From NCBI GenBank assembly GCA_028221385.1, contig JAOIRP010000001.1, forward strand, positions 1-64,000: 64,000 bases of DNA, read 5' to 3'. The translations under genes and the position numbers were made by a program. Shown in pieces: positions 17,920-27,500 of the stretch. This DNA comes from Candidatus Pelagibacter sp. Lineage in GTDB: Bacteria; Pseudomonadota; Alphaproteobacteria; Pelagibacterales; Pelagibacteraceae. The stretch's first letter is position 1; every line of letters begins with the position of its first letter. Below the pieces are notes generated by a model. The model searched no databases, had not been told where the DNA came from, and saw only the letters and a program-made list of their open reading frames with translations.

Positions 17920-18365
17920 TGCTTCATACAAGAATAATAGATATCAAGGTTGAAAAAATAAAATCTTCTAATGCAGAAGATTTTATTAGATCATCTAAAT
18001 ATGGGGCTTCAATTATTTTTATTGGAACTGTAAGGAATATTAATGAAAATAAAGAAGTAACAGGAATAACTTATGATAGCCATGATGAGATGGTATTAAA
18101 AAGTTTTGAGGAAATTTATAAAGAAATTGATGATAGGTTAGATATTAAAGATAAGGCAGTTTTTATTGAGCACATTAAAGGGTATATCGGACTTGGTGAA
18201 ACTAGTATTATCATTGCTGTTGCTTGCAAACATAGAGATCAAGCTTACGTTTTATCGAGATATATAATTGAAGAAATTAAAAAACGATCTCCTATTTGGA
18301 AAAAGGAACATTATAAAAATGAAGATAGTGAGTGGTTAAAAGGAAATCCAATTAATGCTAATTGA
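17919..18365 (+). CDS. moaE: Molybdopterin synthase large subunit
   Basis: 148 residues. IIFIGTVRN, ITYDSHDEMVLKSFEEI, VFIEHIKGYIGLGETSIIIAVACKHR and RSPIWKKEHY are the conserved MoaE blocks, and the last contains the catalytic lysine pair. It receives sulfur from MoaD and makes molybdopterin. It is the last gene of moaACDE and converges on the DUF779 gene with an 8-base overlap of 3' ends. Confidence 0.93.
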   Translation: MLHTRIIDIKVEKIKSSNAEDFIRSSKYGASIIFIGTVRNINENKEVTGITYDSHDEMVLKSFEEIYKEIDDRLDIKDKAVFIEHIKGYIGLGETSIIIAVACKHRDQAYVLSRYIIEEIKKRSPIWKKEHYKNEDSEWLKGNPINAN

Positions 18366-18705
18366 TCTTAGTGCCCTCAGGAATACAAATCTCTGATCTT
18401 GTTAAAAATCTTCTACCAGTACCATTGTCTAATGAAAACATTCCACCCATACCTTTAATACAATCTATAATTAGATCTGTATTTTTCCAAGCTTCATGTT
18501 GGGTTTCACTGATATAAAAAGGGATATCACCAATTTTTCCAATTAAAACATCTCCGTCACCTACTAAATATTCCTTAGCAGGATAACACATTGGAGCACT
18601 ACCATCACAACAACCACCAGATTGATGAAATAATAAGTCTTTGCCATGATCTTTTTTTAGATCTTCGATTAATTCTAGGGCTGAGGGTGTTGCTGTAACT
18701 TTCAT
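18358..18705 (-). CDS. DUF779-family protein
   Basis: 115 residues. LLFHQSGGCCDGSAPMCYP is the family hallmark, a cysteine-rich motif that suggests metal or redox chemistry. DUF779 genes commonly accompany NAD-dependent acetaldehyde/aldehyde dehydrogenases of the AcoD/ExaC type, and here it directly follows such a gene on the same strand. Its function is not established. Confidence 0.85.
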   Translation of the reverse strand: MKVTATPSALELIEDLKKDHGKDLLFHQSGGCCDGSAPMCYPAKEYLVGDGDVLIGKIGDIPFYISETQHEAWKNTDLIIDCIKGMGGMFSLDNGTGRRFLTRSEICIPEGTKIN

Positions 18706-18710
18706 TTTAT

Positions 18711-18736
18711 ATGGCCTGTAATTTATTACAGGCCAT
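18711..18736 (-). promoter_or_regulatory. Hairpin between the aldehyde dehydrogenase and DUF779 genes
   Basis: ATGGCCTGTAAT and ATTACAGGCCAT form a perfect 12-bp inverted repeat with only two bases between. It fills the 44-base gap between the two co-directional genes. It may stabilise the upstream mRNA or partly terminate transcription before the DUF779 gene. Confidence 0.5.
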
Positions 18737-18749
18737 TATAATATATCTG

Positions 18750-20498
18750 TTAAAAGAAACCTAATTTATTTTCTGCGTAAGACACATGTAGATTTTTGTT
18801 TTGTCTATAGTGATTTAGCATCATTTTGTGAGTTTCTCGTCCAACACCAGATTGTTTGTAGCCTCCAAATGGAGAGTGAGCTGGGTAAGCATGATAGCAG
18901 TTGGTCCAAACGATACCTGCTTGTATAGCTCTGCCCATTCTGTATGCAATATTCCCATTTCTGCTCCAGACACCTGCTCCAAGTCCATAAAGTGTATCAT
19001 TAGCAATTTCTAATGCATGAGCTTCATCTTTAAACTTAGTTACAGACACTACTGGACCAAAAATTTCTTCTTGGAAGATTCTCATACTATTGTCTCCCTC
19101 AAAAATAGTTGGTTGAATGTAGTTTCCTTTTTCTAGGCCACTATTTACTTTACCAACACCTCCACCACATAGAACTTTAGCACCTTCTTTCTTACCTAAG
19201 TCTAAGTAAGATTTTATTTTTTCCATTTGTTCTACTGATGCTTGGGCACCAATCATAGTTTCCATCTTTAAAGGATTGTCTTGAACAACAGCTTTAGTTC
19301 TAGCAATACATTTTTCCATGAATTTATCATAGATAGACTCTTGAACTAAGGCTCTGCTAGGACAAGTACATACTTCTCCTTGGTTTAGATTAAACATTAC
19401 AAATCCCTCAACACATTTATCCAAAAAGGCATCATCTTTATCCATGATATCTTCAAAGAAAATATTTGGAGACTTGCCACCTAATTCTAAAGTAATCGGA
19501 ATTAAGTTTTGTGCTGCATATTGCATAATCAAACGACCAGTTGTTGTTTCACCCGTAAAAGCAATCTTTGCTATTCTTTTAGATGATGCTAACGGTTTTC
19601 CTGCTTCAAGGCCAAAACCACTAACAATATTAACTACACCTGGAGGTAAAAGATCTCCAATTAGTTCCATCATAAGCATTATAGATGCTGGTGTTTGTTC
19701 AGCTGGTTTTAGAACTGAACAGTTTCCTGCAGCTAATGCTGGAGCAAGCTTCCAAGTTGCCATTAATAATGGAAAATTCCATGGAACAATCTGGCCAACT
19801 ACACCTAATGGTTCAGGTATATTGTAAGAATATTGAGAATTACTTATCTCAGCAACAGATCCTTCTTCTGCTCTAATAACTCCTGCAAAATATCTCCAGT
19901 GATCAACTACTAATGGTAAATCAGCTGCCATACATTCTCTGATGGGCTTTCCATTATCCAAACATTCCGCTGCTGCTAATAAATTAAGATTTTTTTCCAA
20001 AACATCAGCAATCTTATTCATTATATTTGATCGAGTAGTGATATCTGTTTTTCCCCATTCAACAAAAGCAGCGTGAGCTGCGTCTAATGCTGCCTCAACA
20101 TCTTTTGCATCTGATCGAGCCATTTGACAGATTACTTCATTGTTAATTGGACTAACGTTGTCAAAGTATTTACCTGACTTTGGTTCTACAAACTTTCCTC
20201 CAATATAATTTCCATATTTCTTCTTGAATGGAAAGGGTACTTTTAAGTGAGATGTATCCAGTAAAGGAGACTTCCCAGCTTTAATTGTTTCTGTACTCAT
20301 CTTTTTTACCTTTCTTGTTTTTTTGTTGTTTAGCTTATTTTTTTTTCTAGAATTTTTAGAACGCTTCTTAGTTGCAGACTTTTTGGTTGTAACTTTTTTA
20401 GTTTTTTTTATTCTTCTAGATTTATTGACCAACTTAGATTTTTTCTTTTTGGCCTTGGTATGTTTTTTTTTGGCTTTTTTACTCTTTTTAATTGCCAT
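18750..20498 (-). CDS. Aldehyde dehydrogenase with lysine-rich N-terminal tail
   Basis: NAD-dependent aldehyde dehydrogenase of the ExaC/AcoD type. The enzyme part starts at [10 protein letters not shown] (codon at 20,300) and has catalytic Cys in [12 protein letters not shown] and the ELGGKSPN base motif. Upstream of it, in frame and without a stop, about 66 codons encode an almost pure Lys/Arg/Ser/Thr tail ([19 protein letters not shown] and similar), reaching an ATG at 20,498. The tail resembles histone H1-like tails, which is odd for a metabolic enzyme. If translation begins at 20,300 the tail is not made; no clear ribosome site decides it. The DUF779 gene follows. Confidence 0.82.
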   Translation of the reverse strand: MAIKKSKKAKKKHTKAKKKKSKLVNKSRRIKKTKKVTTKKSATKKRSKNSRKKNKLNNKKTRKVKKMSTETIKAGKSPLLDTSHLKVPFPFKKKYGNYIGGKFVEPKSGKYFDNVSPINNEVICQMARSDAKDVEAALDAAHAAFVEWGKTDITTRSNIMNKIADVLEKNLNLLAAAECLDNGKPIRECMAADLPLVVDHWRYFAGVIRAEEGSVAEISNSQYSYNIPEPLGVVGQIVPWNFPLLMATWKLAPALAAGNCSVLKPAEQTPASIMLMMELIGDLLPPGVVNIVSGFGLEAGKPLASSKRIAKIAFTGETTTGRLIMQYAAQNLIPITLELGGKSPNIFFEDIMDKDDAFLDKCVEGFVMFNLNQGEVCTCPSRALVQESIYDKFMEKCIARTKAVVQDNPLKMETMIGAQASVEQMEKIKSYLDLGKKEGAKVLCGGGVGKVNSGLEKGNYIQPTIFEGDNSMRIFQEEIFGPVVSVTKFKDEAHALEIANDTLYGLGAGVWSRNGNIAYRMGRAIQAGIVWTNCYHAYPAHSPFGGYKQSGVGRETHKMMLNHYRQNKNLHVSYAENKLGFF

Positions 20499-20615
20499 AA
20501 ATAATTTAACCAAAAAAAATGCCAGGGATCTACTTTTATAAAAATTTTATTTCTACCAATGATTGAATTTAACCTACATCTTGTGCTTAATTAAAATGTG
20601 TCTAATATTTGGATA

Positions 20616-20861
20616 ATGACTGAAGATAAAAAAAAAGAGTTACAATCTGCTGCTTTTGAAAGACTACTTCATCATCTAGATGAAAGAAAAGATGTTCAAA
20701 ATATTGACCTTATGAATCTTGCTGGGTTTTGTAGGAATTGTATATCAAGATGGTATCGAGAAGAAGCTGAGAAAAAAAAAATTATTATTAGTGATCTTGA
20801 GGCTCGCGAACATGTTTATGGTATGCCTTATTCAGAATGGAAAGAAAAGTATCAAAAATAA
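20616..20861 (+). CDS. DUF1244-family protein
   Basis: 81 residues from the ATG at 20,616. LLHHLDERKDVQNIDLMNL followed by AGFCRNCISRWYREEAE and REHVYGMPYSEWKEKYQ is diagnostic of DUF1244, a small helical alphaproteobacterial family with a conserved FCRNC motif. Function unknown. It lies between divergent ALDH and convergent EamA genes, and its stop codon is adjacent to that of the EamA gene. Confidence 0.88.
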   Translation: MTEDKKKELQSAAFERLLHHLDERKDVQNIDLMNLAGFCRNCISRWYREEAEKKKIIISDLEAREHVYGMPYSEWKEKYQK

Positions 20862-21749
20862 TTATTTTAACTGGCCAAGCTTTCTTTGACGGGAAATAAT
20901 TATTAACCCACTCACCACAATCAACAATGCACCGATATAAGTATTAGTATTTGGTATTTCATTGAATAAAAAGTAGCCATAAAGAATTCCCCATAAAATT
21001 ACAGAATACCTGAAGGTCGATGTAACTGAAACTAATGCAACTTTAATTGTTGCGATAGAAAAAATGTATCCAAGAGATAAGAAAAAAGAAGAAATAAATA
21101 AGATTATATATTCATCAAGACTAAAACTAAAAATTTTGTACACATTTAATATTCCAAAACATATTGTAACAACTAGACAGGTTATAAAAGCAATCTGCAA
21201 ACTATGAAATTTGCTTTTTATTTTTTTTGTATAAATATCCCTCAATGAAAGAAAAAAAGCTGATAATAGCGGAAAAATAAAATAAAAACCAAATTCAAGC
21301 TTACCTGGGTCTATGACAACAATAACACCAATAAATCCTATAATAACAGCTGTCCACCTTCTCCATCTTACTTTTTCTTTTAAAATCAATGCACCAAATA
21401 CAGTTAATATAACTGGTGCCAAACTTAAAAGAACATAAACCATAGCAAATGGTAATTTGGCGATTCCTATAAAAAAACAAATTGCAGCAATAGCCTCTAA
21501 CAATCCTCTGATTCTTAGTTTGCCTGATGAAAAAATAAACTCAAAACTAAATTTCTTTTTAAGAAATAAAAAAAAACCTATAAAAAAAAGAGCGAATACC
21601 CCTCTTAGAAATATAACTTGATTTAAAACAAAAATGTCGTTGTAATTTTGATAAAGGATTTTTACAAGGGCATCATTTGTTGCAAAAGAAAACTGGCATA
21701 AAATCATATACAATATGCCTAGTAATTCGTTGTTCATTTTAAGGTTCAT
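20862..21749 (-). CDS. EamA/DMT-superfamily transporter
   Basis: 295 residues with ten predicted membrane helices in two EamA repeats; the second repeat starts near LLSAFFLSLRDIYTKK. The segment RWTAVIIGFIGVIVVIDPG is the typical end of the first repeat. Substrate unknown; members export or import amino acids and other metabolites. An ATG four codons inside the frame (21,737) is an alternative start. Confidence 0.85.
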   Translation of the reverse strand: MNLKMNNELLGILYMILCQFSFATNDALVKILYQNYNDIFVLNQVIFLRGVFALFFIGFFLFLKKKFSFEFIFSSGKLRIRGLLEAIAAICFFIGIAKLPFAMVYVLLSLAPVILTVFGALILKEKVRWRRWTAVIIGFIGVIVVIDPGKLEFGFYFIFPLLSAFFLSLRDIYTKKIKSKFHSLQIAFITCLVVTICFGILNVYKIFSFSLDEYIILFISSFFLSLGYIFSIATIKVALVSVTSTFRYSVILWGILYGYFLFNEIPNTNTYIGALLIVVSGLIIISRQRKLGQLK

Positions 21750-21770
21750 AAAATTTAAACTTTAATAAAA

Positions 21771-22271
21771 TTATTCTTCCTTAAGTCTAGGAAATAATTC
21801 TACAAAATTACAAGGCTTATGATTAATATCTAATTGATATTTTAAAATTCCATCCCATGCATCAGTAACTCCTCCAGATGATCCTGGTAAGGCAAAAATA
21901 TACTTGCCATTTGCTAGTACAGCACAAGCTCTAGATTGTATCGCTGAAGTTCCCACTGTCTTAAGACTCATGGTTCTAAACACTTCTCCAAAGCCAGGAA
22001 TGTGTTTATCTGCTATTTCATTGACTGCCTCTGGAGTTATATCTCTTCCAGTTAAACCTGTTCCTCCAGTAGTAATAATGACATCAATTTCCTCTTTATT
22101 AATCCAATCTTTTAAAATTTTGATAATTTCATCTTTATTATCCTTGCAAATTTTTCTGTCTATCAATTTATGATTGGCTTCTTTTATCTTGTTAACCAAA
22201 ATTGCTCCCGACTTATCGTTATCTAAAGTTCTGGTATCTGTAACGGTCAAAAGTGCTATATTTACAATCAT
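21771..22271 (-). CDS. moaB: Molybdenum cofactor biosynthesis protein MoaB
   Basis: 166 residues of the MoaB/MogA fold: ALLTVTDTRTLDNDKSG at the start, VIITTGGTGLTGRDITPEAV in the middle and FALPGSSGGVTDAWDGIL near the end. In many bacteria this protein adenylylates molybdopterin before metal insertion. It lies 3.4 kb from moaACDE on the opposite strand, between an EamA and a TauE gene. Confidence 0.9.
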   Translation of the reverse strand: MIVNIALLTVTDTRTLDNDKSGAILVNKIKEANHKLIDRKICKDNKDEIIKILKDWINKEEIDVIITTGGTGLTGRDITPEAVNEIADKHIPGFGEVFRTMSLKTVGTSAIQSRACAVLANGKYIFALPGSSGGVTDAWDGILKYQLDINHKPCNFVELFPRLKEE

Positions 22272-22289
22272 AAATTTAATTTAATTATA

Positions 22290-23036
22290 ATGTTTATATT
22301 ATCATTTTTATTTTTTCTAACAGCAATATTATATTCTAGTGTTGGCTTTGGTGGTGGATCTACTTATTTGGCTCTTCTGTTGATTTGGGGTATCCCTTAT
22401 CAAATTTTTCCAGTAATTGCTCTTTGCTGTAATATTATAGTCGTTTCTGGAAATTGTTTTAATTATATTAGAGCAGGCAGTATCAACTTTAAATTATTAA
22501 AACCCTACCTTATTTCATCTATACCTCTTGCATTTATTGGAGGTACTTTATCAATAAGTAAAAGTTTTTTTGAGATTCTGTTATTTTTGGTATTAATTGT
22601 TGCTGGAATTTTATTACTTTTTAATTTTAGGTCGTTTGATGATACTGATCAAGCCCATAGGAAAATTCCAAAAATCTTTGCTTTTTTAATAGGTGGTTCA
22701 ATCGGATTTATTTCCGGTATAGTTGGTATTGGTGGAGGTATTTTCTTAAGTCCAATATTGCTATTAATAAGAGCAGGTAAAGCAAAAGATATAGCTACAG
22801 CCGCATCATTATTCATCTTAATCAATTCTGTAGCTGGTATTTTTGGGCAATTTACAAAACATACAATTTTTTATGAAATTCAAAATTATTGGTTATTGTT
22901 TTTGTCTGTATTAATAGGAGGACAAATAGGTAATTTTCTTAATATCAAATTTTTTCCTGCAAGAGTTTTGGCATTAGTTACATCTGCCTTAGTAATTTTC
23001 GTCTCAATAAGAATGGGATTGAAGTTATTTATTTAA
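22290..23036 (+). CDS. TauE/SafE-family anion/sulfur-compound permease
   Basis: 248 residues with eight hydrophobic segments. The two glycine-rich repeats SVGFGGGSTYLALLL (about residue 17) and GIVGIGGGIFLSPILLL (about residue 144) identify TauE/SafE. Members export sulfite, sulfoacetate and similar organic anions or import C1/C2 acids. Placed divergently from moaB with 18 bases between starts. Confidence 0.85.
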   Translation: MFILSFLFFLTAILYSSVGFGGGSTYLALLLIWGIPYQIFPVIALCCNIIVVSGNCFNYIRAGSINFKLLKPYLISSIPLAFIGGTLSISKSFFEILLFLVLIVAGILLLFNFRSFDDTDQAHRKIPKIFAFLIGGSIGFISGIVGIGGGIFLSPILLLIRAGKAKDIATAASLFILINSVAGIFGQFTKHTIFYEIQNYWLLFLSVLIGGQIGNFLNIKFFPARVLALVTSALVIFVSIRMGLKLFI

Positions 23037-23055
23037 TATATATATAACAACTCAC

Positions 23056-23646
23056 ATGAAAACATTTAGAGCATTTGGACCAACTCTTGGAAAAGGTAAG
23101 TTATCAAAAAAAATCTTAAAGGTAATTAATACTCATGTTGATAAAACAGTGATTTCAAAAAAAAATGATTATAGTTCAAAATTAGTTAGTCAAATCAAAG
23201 ATGAGGTAAAATTAAATGATACCTTTATCAAAAAAAACTTATCTAAAGAATTAATTAAAAATATTAAAAAATATCTAGAAGTATCAGGTGTTCCAAATAT
23301 TAAGGAAGTTAAGATAATTAAACTTTGGGTAGTGAGACAGTTTAAAAATGAGTATAACCCCATCCATTATCATAGTGGGCAACTATCGGGTGTAGGTTAT
23401 CTTAAAATACCAAAAAATATGAATCAAAATAAAGTTGTAAAAAACAAGAAAGTTAAAACAAATGGAACTATTGACTTTATAAATGGTCAAAAAAACTTTT
23501 TAAGCAAAAGTATTTATAATTTAAATCCAAAAATAGGAGATTTACTAATTTTCCCTAATTATTTAATGCATGCAGCGTACCCATTCAATGTAGATGGTGA
23601 AAGAAGATCATTTTCTTTTAATGCTAAGATTATATTTAAAAAGTAA
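23056..23646 (+). CDS. Putative 2-oxoglutarate/Fe(II) oxygenase (2OG-FeII_Oxy_5 type)
   Basis: 196 residues. The double-stranded beta-helix motif HYHSGQLSGVGYLKI supplies the first iron ligands, and IGDLLIFPNYLMHAAYPF followed by RRSFSFNAKI gives the distal histidine and the arginine that binds 2-oxoglutarate. This family is common in marine bacteria and cyanophages; the substrate is unknown. A second member, fused to TPR repeats, lies at 48.5-50.0 kb. Confidence 0.75.
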   Translation: MKTFRAFGPTLGKGKLSKKILKVINTHVDKTVISKKNDYSSKLVSQIKDEVKLNDTFIKKNLSKELIKNIKKYLEVSGVPNIKEVKIIKLWVVRQFKNEYNPIHYHSGQLSGVGYLKIPKNMNQNKVVKNKKVKTNGTIDFINGQKNFLSKSIYNLNPKIGDLLIFPNYLMHAAYPFNVDGERRSFSFNAKIIFKK

Positions 23647-24258
23647 TTAATCGTTATCTGTTAAACCTGCACCAGCTCCACTTTGTTTAAGGCTGTCATT
23701 TTCTTCAACAAAAGTGTCTTCGGATAACTTGTATAGCTCTTTCCACTCGATTTCACTGAATGTGTCTTTATTTTCCAAAATATTTATACTGATAACTTCA
23801 GATAGCTCAATAATTTCACTTTTAAAAAAATTATATGAAATACTATTATTAAAATTCATAATAAACTCTTTATCATCTAATTTTAAATGTATTCTTTTTC
23901 CTATCACTTCTGATGCTCTGCTTACAAATGGTAAAAACAATATTGGATAAGCAATATTTGTAAATTTAATTTCATTTATATCTTTTAAATTTCCAACTTG
24001 ATCTAAAAAACTTACTCCTGCAATAATTGGACAAAATTTAGATTTACTTGTTTCATTCTTTTCTTTAATCAAAGTTAATTCTTCTAACTTTAAATCTTTT
24101 TTTTTTTTATAAAAATCATTTAAATTTTTAATACCAGGCAAGCTAAACATTTCTAGTAATCTTATATTTTTTCCTATTTCTTCTGAAATTCCCCAAGAAT
24201 AACCAGCTGCCCTACTTGATCTTTTTGATACAGTATCAATTTCGCTTAATGACCTCAT
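23647..24258 (-). CDS. DUF3726-family protein
   Basis: 203 residues. The N-terminal block SLSEIDTVSKRSSRAAGYSWGISEEIGKNIRLLE is the DUF3726 signature (split here only for description). The rest is weakly conserved, ending in a low-complexity tail (KQSGAGAGLTDND). It follows the 560-codon gene by 6 bases and likely belongs to one operon with it and the peptidase M19 gene. Confidence 0.7.
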   Translation of the reverse strand: MRSLSEIDTVSKRSSRAAGYSWGISEEIGKNIRLLEMFSLPGIKNLNDFYKKKKDLKLEELTLIKEKNETSKSKFCPIIAGVSFLDQVGNLKDINEIKFTNIAYPILFLPFVSRASEVIGKRIHLKLDDKEFIMNFNNSISYNFFKSEIIELSEVISINILENKDTFSEIEWKELYKLSEDTFVEENDSLKQSGAGAGLTDND

Positions 24259-24264
24259 TTGTTT

Positions 24265-25917
24265 TTAATTATAGACCCAATGTTCATTATAGTTTTTTAA
24301 TTGTTCAGGTAATGGAGCGCCTTGGAACATACAAATTCTCAACCATTTATCTGACCTTGGATCAAATTTAAGAGCTCCAAAAAAAGATAGCTTAAGTCTT
24401 AACATATCAATAGGAATTATTTCTTTTCCAATTGTATTATCTTGTATTTCTGAATATGGAAATTTTTCCACAATAAATGCTCTTCTAACAACATGCCTCA
24501 AGTCAGAGTTTTGTGACAAAAATTCTGAAATTTTTAAATTGTCTTTAGACGATTTTATTGCATCATAAAGTTTTTTAATATCTCTCGCTATTGCAAGTGG
24601 CTGTTCTAAGTCTGATCCAACTTCATCAAATCTGTTTGCTAACCTCGGTTCTTCTTTATTTTTAGAAATAAACCAAAAGTTAAGTTGATTTTCTTTCTTT
24701 AAAAAGTCTATTTTTAATATTTCTGAATACTTTTCCTCTAATATAGTTTTTAGATCTGATACTGTTCTATCAGTTGGTATGTTAAAATACCTTTCCTCCT
24801 CTGAGCTCATTTTTTTAATTAATGGACTTACAATATCGTCATAAGGTTCCATCATCATTGACACAACATATTCTATACACTCTTCATCATAGTTATTTTC
24901 TAAATATAGATAAATTTTATTAAATGGAAACTCCTCATTGAAATCAAAATCATTATCAAGGTACATAATAAATTGGTTTATCTCACTTAATAAGCCTTTT
25001 ATTTTTTTCTTTTGGTATTCACTATCTGTATTCCAAGATGTAATATTTTTAATTGATTTTTTTAGACAATCTTTAAACAAATCACTGTCTTTTGAATTTA
25101 CTTTTTTTATTTCTCTTATTTTTTTTAAACAAATTTCTCTTGCATAAATCCAATTATTAAGAAGAGAGGGATGATTTACTATAAATGGTGCCATACCAAG
25201 GCCAGTGGAATTTCCAATGCCTAAGCTTTTACATATTTCTATGTCTAATTTAACTGCTTTTTTTGGATTTTTTTTGTGCGCTACGTGATTTACTTGATCA
25301 AAAGTAAATTGTCTTACTAAATAAACAAGCATCATTTCTAATCTAAAAGGACCGTATATTTCTTCTCTATTTTTAATTCTAAATCGGTCAGCTAAACCGA
25401 ATTTACCAGATCCATAAACAGCAGTTGTTCTATACAAATATCCAACTTTAGAAAGTAACTCTCTATCTGGCTGAATACCATTGCTTAAGTTTTCAACTAC
25501 ATGATTAAAAACTCTAACTGATTTATTGGCTCTTGATAGTGTTAATTCTTTAAATGAAAGTCTACCGAACTCTTGTTTAGGAACTTCATTTAAAAGTCTT
25601 TCTATATCTTCTTTTGTTGGAATGCCATCATGCAGTGTAAATGCAGCATCCCACTTTGTTGCTATAACTCTATCTGATCTTTCATCTTCATTTAATTTAT
25701 TTGCAAAACAAACTAATGAATAAACTCTATTATTTTTTTTAAATGAGTAAACCGCTGTTCCAAAACCATGTTCATCTAAATCAAATAAATCTCTTTTATA
25801 CTCCCAATCTTTAAATTCTTTTAGAAAGCTTCTTAAAAAAGACAGTTTAGATTGATGAAACGATCCAAGTCTAGATAGTTTCATTATGGTATTTGGGTTT
25901 CTTAAAGGAATATCCAT
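24265..25917 (-). CDS. Large conserved hypothetical protein, 550 aa
   Basis: Not assigned to a known enzyme. Soluble and rich in charged residues, no signal peptide. Recognisable blocks are KWDAAFTLHDGIPTKEDI, GRLSFKELTLSRANKSVRVFNHVVENLS, YRTTAVYGSGKFGLADR and GIGNSTGLGMAPFIVNHP. I start it at the ATG at 25,917, which overlaps the stop codon of the peptidase M19 gene (TAATG). The GSGKFGL segment is not a good Walker A. Translational coupling suggests it works with the peptidase and DUF3726 proteins. Confidence 0.6.
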   Translation of the reverse strand: MDIPLRNPNTIMKLSRLGSFHQSKLSFLRSFLKEFKDWEYKRDLFDLDEHGFGTAVYSFKKNNRVYSLVCFANKLNEDERSDRVIATKWDAAFTLHDGIPTKEDIERLLNEVPKQEFGRLSFKELTLSRANKSVRVFNHVVENLSNGIQPDRELLSKVGYLYRTTAVYGSGKFGLADRFRIKNREEIYGPFRLEMMLVYLVRQFTFDQVNHVAHKKNPKKAVKLDIEICKSLGIGNSTGLGMAPFIVNHPSLLNNWIYAREICLKKIREIKKVNSKDSDLFKDCLKKSIKNITSWNTDSEYQKKKIKGLLSEINQFIMYLDNDFDFNEEFPFNKIYLYLENNYDEECIEYVVSMMMEPYDDIVSPLIKKMSSEEERYFNIPTDRTVSDLKTILEEKYSEILKIDFLKKENQLNFWFISKNKEEPRLANRFDEVGSDLEQPLAIARDIKKLYDAIKSSKDNLKISEFLSQNSDLRHVVRRAFIVEKFPYSEIQDNTIGKEIIPIDMLRLKLSFFGALKFDPRSDKWLRICMFQGAPLPEQLKNYNEHWVYN

Positions 25918-26885
25918 TAATTCATTCCTTTGTAAAAATTGTACCAATTGTTTCCTAAAATACCATTAATCTCATTTTTAGAAAAACCAACTTTTTTTAA
26001 ACCTGACTCAATATTGGTAAATCCTCTTGCATCTAAAAACCAATCTGGCTGTTGAGGAAAGCCTGGTTTATTTTTTGATCCTTCTCCATAATTTTCACTT
26101 TTACTCCAAGTTCCTTTTCGCATCCACTCAACTATTGTATCCGGTTGATTTAAACAAAGGTCAGAACCTATTCCAATTTTTTCAGCACCCATTAATTCTG
26201 CTGTTTTTGCTGTCATTTCACAAAAGCTTTCTATTGTACACTTGGTGCCATCTTTTAGATGATGTGGATATAACGAAAGTCCCAACATACCCTCATTATC
26301 TGACAAAATTTTTAATAGTTCATTTGATTTATTACGTTTTGCTGAATGCCAAAAAGAGGGATTAGCATGAGTTATTGCAATAGGTTTTTCACTAATTTCA
26401 ATAGCATCTATAGTGCTTTTTTCTGCAGAATGAGACATATCAATTACAAGTCCAAGTCTATTCATTTCTTTAATAACTTCTTTTCCAAAGTTAGTAACTC
26501 CACTATCTATATTTTCATAACATCCAGTAGCTAACAAAGATTGGTTATTATAAGTAAGCTGCATAAATCTACATCCTAAATCATAAACTTTTTCAACTAA
26601 ACCAATATCGTCTTCAATAGGTGAACAATTTTGAAAACCAAAGAAAACTGCAGTTTTACTATCAGACTGTGCCTTTTCTATATCTTTAAAACTTTTTCCA
26701 TGAAAGATTAAATCAGAATTTTCACTAAAATGTTTTTCCCAATTTTTAATAACTTCTCTTAATTCCTGAAAATCTTCATGATAAACTATTGTTACATGAA
26801 TGGCATCTAGTCCTGCCTCTCTATTTATCTCAAAAATTTTTCGAGACCAGTTGCAATACTGTAAATTATCAATTTTAAAATCCAT
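25917..26885 (-). CDS. Peptidase M19 (membrane dipeptidase family)
   Basis: 322 residues. LVIDMSHSAEKSTIDAIE, KPIAITHANPSFWHS, IGIGSDL and the later NNWYNFYK are the zinc-binding and substrate blocks of renal-dipeptidase-like amidohydrolases. No signal peptide, so cytoplasmic. It would cleave a dipeptide or a similar small amide. First gene of a three-gene coupled operon with the 550-residue protein and DUF3726. Confidence 0.85.
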   Translation of the reverse strand: MDFKIDNLQYCNWSRKIFEINREAGLDAIHVTIVYHEDFQELREVIKNWEKHFSENSDLIFHGKSFKDIEKAQSDSKTAVFFGFQNCSPIEDDIGLVEKVYDLGCRFMQLTYNNQSLLATGCYENIDSGVTNFGKEVIKEMNRLGLVIDMSHSAEKSTIDAIEISEKPIAITHANPSFWHSAKRNKSNELLKILSDNEGMLGLSLYPHHLKDGTKCTIESFCEMTAKTAELMGAEKIGIGSDLCLNQPDTIVEWMRKGTWSKSENYGEGSKNKPGFPQQPDWFLDARGFTNIESGLKKVGFSKNEINGILGNNWYNFYKGMN

Positions 26886-26999
26886 AATGCTTAATAAAAT
26901 ATAAAGAATATCAATAAGTTCGATAAATTCTATTAATTTTTATTGAAATTTTTAACTTAATTTGAAATAAACGTTTAGGTGATTAAAAAATAACACCTA

Positions 27000-27491
27000 A
27001 TGTCCAAAATTAAATCTAAAAAAGTATCAATTGTCATGGGAAGTCAATCAGACTTTAAAACCATGATTTTATGTCAAAAAGTACTGAAAAGTTTAGATGT
27101 AAAGTATGAAACAAAAATAATATCTGCTCATAGAACTCCTGATAGAATGTATAAATATGCCAAAAATGCTGAAAAGGAAAACATAGGGGTCATTATTGCT
27201 GGTGCTGGAGGCTCTGCACATTTACCAGGTATGATTTCAGCCCTCACTTCTATTCCAGTATTGGGAGTTCCAATAGAAAGCAAGAAACTTAAAGGACTAG
27301 ATAGTTTACTATCAATAGCGCAGATGCCAAAAGGTATTCCAGTAGGAACTTTGGCTATTGGTGAAGATGGTGCAATTAATGCTGCTTTGTTAGCTGCAGC
27401 CATTATAGGTAATATGGATAGCAAGGTTAAAAAAAAATTAAGTCAGTGGCGATTGAATCAAAATCGATCTGTTAAAAAAAAACCTAAATAA
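27000..27491 (+). CDS. purE: N5-carboxyaminoimidazole ribonucleotide mutase
   Basis: 163 residues of purine biosynthesis. VSIVMGSQSDFKTM, ISAHRTPDRMYKYA, IAGAGGSAHLPGMISALTS and PVLGVPIESKKLKGLDSLLSI are the conserved PurE blocks, with the active-site SAHRTP. A lysine-rich C-terminal extension follows. PurK starts 9 bases downstream; the pair converts AIR to CAIR. Confidence 0.95.
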   Translation: MSKIKSKKVSIVMGSQSDFKTMILCQKVLKSLDVKYETKIISAHRTPDRMYKYAKNAEKENIGVIIAGAGGSAHLPGMISALTSIPVLGVPIESKKLKGLDSLLSIAQMPKGIPVGTLAIGEDGAINAALLAAAIIGNMDSKVKKKLSQWRLNQNRSVKKKPK

Positions 27492-27500
27492 TTTTTAAAT

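Noticed and set aside
20323..20541. Plus-strand frame opposite the lysine-rich tail
   Set aside because: It is the complement of the AAA-rich tail, giving a Phe/Leu-rich artefact.
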